The notes beneath the pieces were generated by a model. It saw only the letters and a list, made by a program, of their open reading frames with translations, was not told where the DNA came from and ran no database searches. Below are positions 56,003-64,000 of a DNA stretch of 64,000 nucleotides, one piece after another. This stretch comes from Coprinellus micaceus. Lineage: Eukaryota > Basidiomycota > Agaricomycetes > Agaricales > Psathyrellaceae. Position 1 is the first letter of the stretch; every line of letters begins with the position of its first letter. Position numbers and translations under genes: made by a program. The DNA lies in the NCBI GenBank assembly GCA_951394405.1, contig OX596339.1:1426001-1490000 (forward strand), written 5' to 3'.

Positions 56003-59000
56003 ATGCTCCAGAACCAGCTCGCAGCCCCAACCACGACGCCTGCACCCTCATCGCTTCAATCGGCGCTTTCCATGGACGCCAATCAAGCACACCTTCAGAT
56101 GCAGTCTCCGCAACCACAGCCTGGACCCGCCCCAGCCGCACCCCCGACGACGACCGGAAAGCGCAGGAGAAAGGGGACCGACAACGGCGACGACGCGCCA
56201 GCCCCATCTGAACCGCGACGATTGCGGCGATCCCACGAAGCGTGTGCAAGATGTAGGAGCAAGAAAATAAAGGCAAGTGCCGTCGGGCGACACCGACGGC
56301 AATTTCCATGAATTCCATAATAATTCTCAATTCCGACATTTGACAGTGCGATTCAAAACATCCACGCTGCACCGCTTGTGCGACAGCGGGCACCATATGC
56401 AACCAGGAGGACAGACATCGACAGACCCTTACACCGAGGGGGCATGCCGAGCACATCGAGCACCAGCTCGCTCAGTGCGAGGCCCTCCTCAAGACTCATA
56501 TCGCGGGTTTCACCCTCGAACACCTTGAAGACCACCTCACCAGGGCCCAAATTGACCCCAATCTCGTTGGGCCGCCTCCTCCGACGAATCCTCTGTTTCA
56601 GGTCGAGAATGGGAGGATGGGCTCGCAAGGAAGTCCGGTTCATGCACCTCCAAAGGGATATCCTCCTCCCATGTTTCCCCAGCCTCCTCACCCTCAGTAT
56701 CCGTATATGATGCCACCAGGGGCTTATCCGCCTGGGTACCCACCATTGCACCACCTTCAGCCACCACCAGGGGCCTACCCTCATATGCATCCACCATTCC
56801 AGCACCCCCCACCGTACGGACCTCCTGTATTGGGACCACCCCCGCCGCCACCACCACCTCCAGGCTCAATGCCACCCCCAGCTGGACCAGCATCAACGTC
56901 GGCGGCGCCTCCAGCGACCGCAGGACCTAGTTCAGCACCAGCAGCGCCACAGAAGGGCACGGATCCCAACGGAAACGACATGTCCAACACAGAAGCCCTC
57001 GCCAAGAACTTTGGCGTTTCTGCCGCTATCGTCAGCAACATTCTCGACAACGCCCCGGACAGGGAAGACCTCGCCGTCGGCTCGAATGGTCTCACTTCTG
57101 GCCGCGATCGCACCATAGAATACGCTGTAGCCCCGCGCGATGCGTCGCAGTGGATACAGGTATCAATTAGAAGGAATTCCCCGGCCTCGCCCAACACCTT
57201 ATCCATCGGTCGCCCCGTTTACACTTCGCCGACAGTAGCTGTTTGGCTTCCGAAGGATCGCGATATGACCACACACATCGTGGACACCTACTTCACCCAC
57301 CTCAACCTCCACCGGCCCGTCTTCGAGAGGAACGAATTTGTCAAGATTCTGAACGAGTACTATGACGGAACAGCAGCCGCGTACGATCCAGGGCACATTT
57401 GCAGTGTTTATCTTATCCTTGCACTTGGAACGCTCAGCGACCTCAACCATCGTGCTGTTCGTGCGGAGTTGGAGAACAAGGGAGAGGTTATCGAGCATCT
57501 CGGCCCTGAGATGGCGAAGAAGCTCATGCCTCCGACGTGGCCCCAGCATGACGAGTTCTTCGAGCGGGCATTGGCGGTCAAGCCCGATTTGCGAGTCACC
57601 ATTTCCAGCCTCCAGGCGTTGATCCTTCTTCACTGGTACCTCTACACTGAGGTGAGTTTGCAATCCCCTCTGTTTGAATTCTACTCACAATACGTCAGCG
57701 CCAAGGAAGGACTCTCTGGCGTTTGGTTGGCAGTCTCGTTCGGCTGTCGATCGAACTGGGCCTCCACCACGACCCCACGACGCAGCTCGCCAGCTCCGAT
57801 GGCCCACAAGGCGAAAGCAGTCAAGCAGAGCAGCAAAACGTATTCACGGAAGAAGAATGTCAATTGCGAATCCGGCTATGGAGCATCGTCCTCATCCACG
57901 ACCGGGGGACATCCATACTGCTTGGCCGACCTCTCGCTATCTCCCCTTCCGACATCAACACCCCCCGCCCGATCCGACCCTTGGCTTCCACCCTCAGCGA
58001 CTTTTCCGAACACTTTGAACTGTCGCACCCCGTCGCGGAGATCCAGGCGGACATCATCAACTCGCTTTACACACCCAACAAGCAACGTGCAGAGGTCATA
58101 ATGCACCACGCGACGAGGATTGTGAGGCGTATGGCTGACTTCAGACGAGGTCTGCCTGAGAGGTACAGGTACTATTTCAACGGCACGGATGACTGGCCAG
58201 TGGAGAAGAAGTTGGAGTTGGTGCAAGGCATTACTGAAGACGAAGGCCTGACTCTCCTAAAGCTCGGTATCGCTCGAATTTTACTTCTTCGCGCCCTCTT
58301 CAGCTCCAAGGAGCTTCATTACAACAACCGCCTCAAGGCACTCGTCGACGCCATTATCACCTCCCACAACATGATCATCATCCACAACCAACTTATCCGA
58401 TTCCCCAACACCGGCTTCTTCGTCTCTCCCATCCCCCTTCATATCGCCGCGATGGTCATCCTCTACGGTCATATGTCCAAGGTCGAATGTCTCCCCTTCA
58501 ACACCGCCTTGGAGGACCTCTGGCTCGCACTCGATATGCTCCCACGTTTCAGGTGGCGCTGGGAGCGTAAGGACATGAACGGTGCGCACCCCCTGATCGC
58601 GCGTCTCGCCGAACGCGTTATGCAAGTCAACCTGCGGAACATCGCGCCGACTGGGAACCCTGTACTGAGGTCTGAGCCTGAGTGGGACGATGAACAACAG
58701 CCGGTGACGCCTGTGAACCACTCGCACCAGGGGACGCCGACGGTGACCCAGGGCGGATACCCTCAGACTCCGACCGGCGGCGCGGCTGTCATCTACGGAC
58801 CTCATCCCCAGCACCACCCCATGAACAACGGCGACCCTCAACAGCAACACGCCTCAGGCAGCGGCTCGTCAACACCTCCGGACAAGCAGCTTGTGGAAGT
58901 GCCGACAGACCTGTTCTACCCCTTCTTCCCCGAAGCTGAGCCCCGCAACGGAAACGGAAATGGGAACGCTGAAGGGTACACACATATCTTGCAGCAGGCG

Positions 59001-59258
59001 GCGGGGACGGCTGGGCATGTGGGGAGCTATGGGTGTCAGCCGAGCCATGATTCGTACATGAGTGAAGAGAGGGATATTGCGCATACGTTGATCCAACACG
59101 CGGCTGCAGTTCAGCAACAGCAGGCGCAACAAGCTCAACAAGCACAGCAGCAGCAGCAACCAACGGCGCAGGCTCAACCAGGCTCGTCTCAGCAGTCGCC
59201 GGTACAAGGGCCCCAGCCGCCGATGGTGTGGGGGATGCAGGGCGTGAGCCATGGATGA
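56003..59258 (+). CDS. Zn(II)2Cys6 binuclear-cluster transcription factor
   Basis: Exons 56003-56272, 56347-57651 and 57699-59258 give 1044 aa. The zinc cluster has Cys at 81, 84, 91, 98, 101 and 108 (spacing 2-6-6-2-6): EACARCRSKKIK, then CDSKHPRCTACATAGTIC. The intron between them (56273-56346) starts GCAAGT, so it is a GC-AG intron. It is followed by a Pro-rich segment (long PPPP run) and the fungal-specific transcription-factor domain: YFTHLNLHRPVFERNEFV, SLQALILLHWYLYTE, LWRLVGSLVRLSIELGLHHDP, ECQLRIRLWSIVLIHDRGTSILLGRPLAI. The tail is Gln-rich (QQQQAQQAQQAQQQQQ), typical of an activation region. Such factors often control carbon or nitrogen metabolism; the target here is unknown. A link to the GH10 gene 9 kb away would be speculation. 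Confidence 0.9.
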
Positions 59259-62200
59259 GGTGGTGAAGAGTTTCCTTGTGTCCGTACTTCTTGGACCTCC
59301 CAATCTGCCTCCCTTTTCCCCTCCGTTAGATGTGCGAAACCTTCTGCCTCGTAATTCTGTACCGATTTTCTCCGTTGCTTCTGCAGCTTGTAACCTATTA
59401 GCCCGTAACCAGCCCAGTACCGCCTTCTCTCGTGTTGTCTCTCTCTTTCGTCTTTCTAGTCTACGCGTCGGTTTTTATCATTCCTTTTATAATTCCCCTT
59501 TTCCTTGTCTCGGTTCAGTCACCTTGTTGACTTGTGTTCGTATCTCGACCCTGTAATGATATCCTGGAGTTTCTCAAAAAAATCATTGTGTATTTGTCGC
59601 TTCGCAATTCACGTTCGCGGGAGTTGAGAGGCGTCACCCAGTTGGGACCTTGTGCCGTCCTATCTACCTGCCTACTTACCTCCTCAGCCGGCTTGACCTC
59701 CGCCGACGAGCTCAACAGGTATGGGGACAAAGAGGAGACGCGACGTCACAGCCCAGGGGCCCGAGCCTGGAGGGACGCCACGCGCCCGGGGCACAAATAG
59801 GGTGTCCCGGTGTGACCAGATGCATCGACGGGATGGGGGTGGAATTAATTGCGTCGACCAACAACATGGAATGGTGTGTCACAATCGCTGCGAAACCAGG
59901 AAGTCGAAGGTCGCCTACCATCCAAATCCAGGAGCTTGGGTCGACCAGGTCACGAATGTGGCTTTCACCAATTCTCTTCTCTGATGGGTGCACAAGATGA
60001 GTGGGTCTCACGAGTTGACGCTGGGCGCTTAGTGCCATCAATGCATTGACGCGGACACCGACGGAGTGACGAGATGGCCCAGTGCCCTCTGGGCAGTAGT
60101 GTATGCGGTGGCACCCTCATTCTGGTGGCGGGCTAGCCTCACCTCCAGTCTCCTTTCCGGTATGTTCCTGCGCGTTCGTCTGGGAACGTCCTCGCCGGGT
60201 GTCTCATCTGGATCGATGCCCAACGGTCGAACCGAGAGAAATGGGAGGTAAGACGTCTCCTGGCTCACCGCAGGACATCTGGCCATAGCGTCAATACTAT
60301 ACTAATCCGTTTACCATCTTTAGTGACGCTTCTGACTTGGTTCTCGCGTGGAGGCGGAAGATCTTCGGGTGTGGTGTCTGTTTGACTTTAATCCTCAATC
60401 GCCAAATTCCTAGGCGGTAGCTCAGAACTCAGACCATCCTGTTGTCGGTGAAGTAGGTAAAGCGTGGCGAGCGAAAGCGAATAGGCGAGGGTGAATGATG
60501 ACGTCACTGGACCTCCCCGCAGATGAAAGAATCAATTGCAAAGGATTGGCAGGGGCCGGCGTTTTTGGCGCAATGCGTCCGAGTGCGGGGAGCGCCTATT
60601 TCTGGGGGTGGGGACAAGGGAGAGCACTCGAACCTTGTGTGAGGTGGTGAGGGACGGGACTTTGAGAAACACCACGCACGTAACATTCTCGTCTCTGTAT
60701 GACAGTCCGGAAGGGTCCATGTCATGGGCAGTAGCAGCGCTCGAGGCACATAGCGCGGGGTTTGACCCACTTCTATCGCTGGATTAGAGAAAAGGGCCGT
60801 GGAGGGGCTCTTTAAGCACTGGGTACCTAGTACTGTGAGCGCGCTAGGTGAAGGGTACGAGCGCGCGAAGCTTCTCTCTCCGTGACTAACGCTTGGCACC
60901 GCCGAGAAGATTAGCGCGCACTTCGATCGATTTGCTGGGGACAACCTGAAGTCTTTGTCGCAGGTAAGACGCAAGGTGCTTTGTGTATATGAGTCCACTT
61001 TACTGGTACATTGTATACGACGTTCGGCAACTGCCTGTAAGTGTGCATTTACCGCAAGAAGCCCGTGGTTTCGTAAGCCGAACAGGCCCTCCTCATGGTC
61101 AGGGAGCAAACATAGCTTCGACCTAGTACGATGCACATGGAGTCGCACAGGCTTCCAACCCTCATACGTGTTTCACAAGTCCAAGCCAAATGTCGTACAG
61201 CCGATCTCCCGACCCACCCCCGTTCACATTGCAATGCTCCCCATAGATTTCGGCGGTGAATACGACGAAATACACGGACAAGGTCTCGGGCATAACAGAT
61301 GCACCATTTCGCTCCGTGATGGCATACGAGATTGCTATCCCTGTTCCTTGGATGCGTACCTGCCCGCCGATTTTAACGCGGCCTTGTCTTGCGATACGGA
61401 AGAGGGGCGTACAGCCCCGGCTTTCAGTTTAGCGCCGGTCGGCAGACTGTCGGGCTGGGCCTTGCGAGCGGAGGGGGTGGTGTTTGAATGGCTAGGAATG
61501 CGCCTCAGAATGGAGGTTCAGGATCTGCACCGCTGATAAGTCCAATTCTGTCAAGGCACACCGCATACGCACCATGGGTAGGTGTGGAACGAAGCTCTGG
61601 CGTGAGGCGCTATCTCTTCTGCAAGGTCGGGCAGATTGCTAGAAACGGCTTGGGCCTAGAGAGAGACAAGACCACAGTGACAGCGGCGCGATAGGATAAT
61701 TTGTATCCGCATTATTGCGTTGGACGAGTTACGAGGCCAACACGCGGGTCGACTCGGATACAGCGCATCCCGCGTCCAGCGAGCAAGAGGCCCTCGTACT
61801 CGACTATCGTTAGTGTAGACCACGGCATTCGGGACTCCAGACTCGAGGTCGAGGGCTTCGTTAATTTGGCACCCTTCTAGCACAAGTTCCGGCTCCAATG
61901 ATACCTCGAGGCATAGTTCATAGGCAAGGTCCAGGCGAACGGCGTCATCTGAGTCCGAGCGGACTAGTAAGCGCCCTCCCAGAGCAAGCAGGAGAGCTAG
62001 CCAAAACGCAACGAGAGGGAAAGCGCAAACCAGGATGGAGGCCCGAGACCGGATGCTCGGGACGAGCTCAATTACCCTGCGACAGATGGCTCGAAGCTCG
62101 CTTATCTCCAAGCGCTCTTTCACCGTGCCTCAGGTACGCGCCCGGAGGCGCCCAAAGCAGGAAGGAGTGCAGAATGCAAAGCTGGGCACCCAGTAGAGGA

Positions 62201-64000
62201 GGGTGGCAAGGGCGTCGTGGTTAGATGTGGCGGGAGAGCGGGGTGAAGGAAGCGACAGGTATCTTGGCCCCATGATGCATGATGAGGCGCTCGAGCCACG
62301 CCCTTGGGGGCATCGGGCATGGCACACACACCCGCTGCCTGGTGGCCTCCGCTCTGCAAGGCAATAGTCAGAGACTGAGTCAGGTTCCCCATATTCCTTG
62401 TAAGGACAACAATTATGAGCGAAAACTCACGCTTATGTTTCTGCCCAGTCTGATTCGTCGTGTTGCTGACTGATGCGAGTTCCAAATCCAGAGAGTACTT
62501 GGGCGTGATTAGTTTGACGTCCTGGCAGGACAAAGGGAAGCAAGGTGATGTTGTGAATGATGAATGGTATCTCTGAGAGAACGCGAGAGAGAGACAAGAG
62601 AAAGAAGAGGGAGAGGGGTAGAACTCGAGAAAGCCTAGGCGCATGCCCGCGGGGGCCTGTGACAACGGAAAGATGGGTTGAGGGTTCCCTGGAAAAAGAT
62701 TGGAACGGGGGGGAAAGTACACACCTACCTCGCGGCGAAGGTTTTGTGGGTGGGTGGTGACTGGGAATGGGAAAAGACACGGAGATGAACGAGGGAAACG
62801 CGTGTCGAGGCTCCCATATGTCACTTTCCTGTCCGTTTTCCAGGGGTTCCGGGTCGTTTATGGAAATTTCCACCAAACACCAGGCTTCGTCGCGCCGAAT
62901 GTCCAGTGACCGCTGGAATGCGACGGTTGGCAGGCCCTTCGTCGTCCGTAGTGCACCGCCGGTACATACCTACGGGAGCGAGGATTTTACGATCGCCATT
63001 CGCAACGAGCGGAAGGGCGCGCGTCACTATAGGCATCGCACCCAACCATCGCCGTTGTCGCGATCAGAGACTCGAGATTTTCGAGATTTGACCCCAGGTT
63101 AGCGACGATCCGCAGCCTATACTCCGGGCGGGTGCACTGCAGATGCACCAACGGACGGGGATTTCGAGGGCTGAACCGCAGCCAATGTGATATCAGGGTT
63201 TTTGCCCAATGTTACCCGGCGGGAGGAAGAGGGAAGGGAAAGCTAAAATGACTCCCTGAAATGGAGCGACTTCAGCTTTGGATAAAGGATTGCTTCGTGG
63301 GGCGAACCCAATGACTATGGCCCCATGGTGGTCGGGGCATGCGACCGAACGACGTCAGTGCACTCAGCAGGATGAAGATGTGCGGAGTTTTAATAGTGAG
63401 TTTTCGACAACAATAGCGGTGACGACAAGGGAAAGGTAATTGTCGGAGGTTAAATGCGGAATAAATAGAACTCGGAATATGTGAGGGGGGTTGGTGTGTA
63501 CTCCGAGTTGTTGTCTCCGTTCTGACTTGGATGGATCTAATCTCTAGTCACTTTACGGACAGATACCGTGCATTCCGTCTCCGTCGAGAAGAATCGCGAT
63601 TGTACTATACGAGGATACTATGACTCGCTTGGGTACCGCTTTTGCTTTCCGTGACCTCCCCGCCGTCCTCACGACAGTATGAAGGGAGCGTACGTATAAA
63701 GTCCCAGAGTTTCTGGGGCGATTGATCACGAGTGACCTTTGCCGATGAGAAGGAGGGGGAAGAAGGGCGATGCCATTCACATCCGCCCAACTGTTTCTCC
63801 GAGAATTTCTAGGGAGGATACCACGTACCACATAGCTACGCGTGCCCTAGCCCACGAGGGGGTGAGAGCGAGGGGCCAAGGGATTCGCGAGTTTGGCGCG
63901 CGCTTACTGCACGCGCGCCACGAGCCTGAGCCCGGGTACTATCGTACGGGGGGACAAATCCGAGTTGTGGGGGCTTGTGTGTCCACAAATAGCGCTGGGG
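59259..64000. other. 4.7-kb region without a recognised gene
   Basis: Only short ORFs, several of which start at GTG or TTG and lack motifs. The longest candidates are the minus-strand frames 61656-62123, which encodes one hydrophobic stretch, and 62120-62824. No tRNA boxes, 5S copy, transposon ends or tandem repeats were noticed. It may hold non-coding RNA, a diverged orphan gene or simply spacer; the window ends before the next clear gene. Confidence 0.5.

Noticed and set aside
60504..61536. Overlapping ORFs of about 200 codons on both strands
   Set aside because: They overlap each other, begin with non-ATG codons or contain no recognisable domain or splice pattern.
61656..62123. Minus-strand frame with one hydrophobic segment
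   Set aside because: It begins with GTG, lacks an upstream exon that can be joined with confidence and shows no family motif; kept only as a possibility.

Overview
The window is nuclear DNA of a filamentous basidiomycete, most likely an Agaricomycete (mushroom-forming fungus). The evidence is dense genes on both strands, many GT-AG introns of about 48-70 nt, fungal-only families (CWH43, GMC oxidoreductase, Zn2Cys6 factor, GH10 xylanase), Agaricomycete-style F-box and caspase-domain genes, and a dispersed 5S rRNA gene. Exon structures were worked out by hand from splice signals, reading phase and family motifs, with no alignment. Residue numbers follow these models.

Layout. 1-12.5 kb: SPT2 chromatin protein; two F-box paralogues in inverted orientation around a POF1-like nucleotidylyltransferase; a large single-pass Kelch membrane protein. 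12.5-15.9 kb: no gene recognised. 15.9-29.5 kb: class-II-like DnaJ protein, ten-exon GMC oxidoreductase, formin-type GBD/FH3 protein without FH2, DEAD-box helicase DBP5, 5S rRNA, and CYP51/ERG11. 29.8-39.8 kb: mitochondrial RNB exoribonuclease (DSS1-like) sharing a 128-bp promoter with a zinc-finger/lysine-rich protein, then CWH43 sharing a 228-bp promoter with a CobW-type GTPase. 40.5-45.2 kb: small four-helix membrane protein, third F-box gene, second J-domain protein, intron-containing tRNA-Gly(GCC). 45.8-50.6 kb: GH10 xylanase with a very fragmented exon structure, then a caspase-like protein lacking both catalytic residues. 50.7-59.3 kb: large disordered protein, VTT-domain (TVP38/TMEM64) membrane protein, and Zn2Cys6 transcription factor. 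59.3-64 kb: no gene recognised.

Most genes are unrelated housekeeping functions: chromatin, mRNA export, mitochondrial RNA decay, sterol synthesis, GPI-anchor lipid remodelling, membrane traffic and chaperones. No secondary-metabolite cluster, transposon or CRISPR array was seen. The most unusual observations are an apparent 2-nt exon (or sequentially spliced twin intron) in the GH10 gene, the catalytically dead caspase homologue, a GC-AG intron splitting the zinc-cluster motif, and the inverted F-box pair with second exons of identical length.
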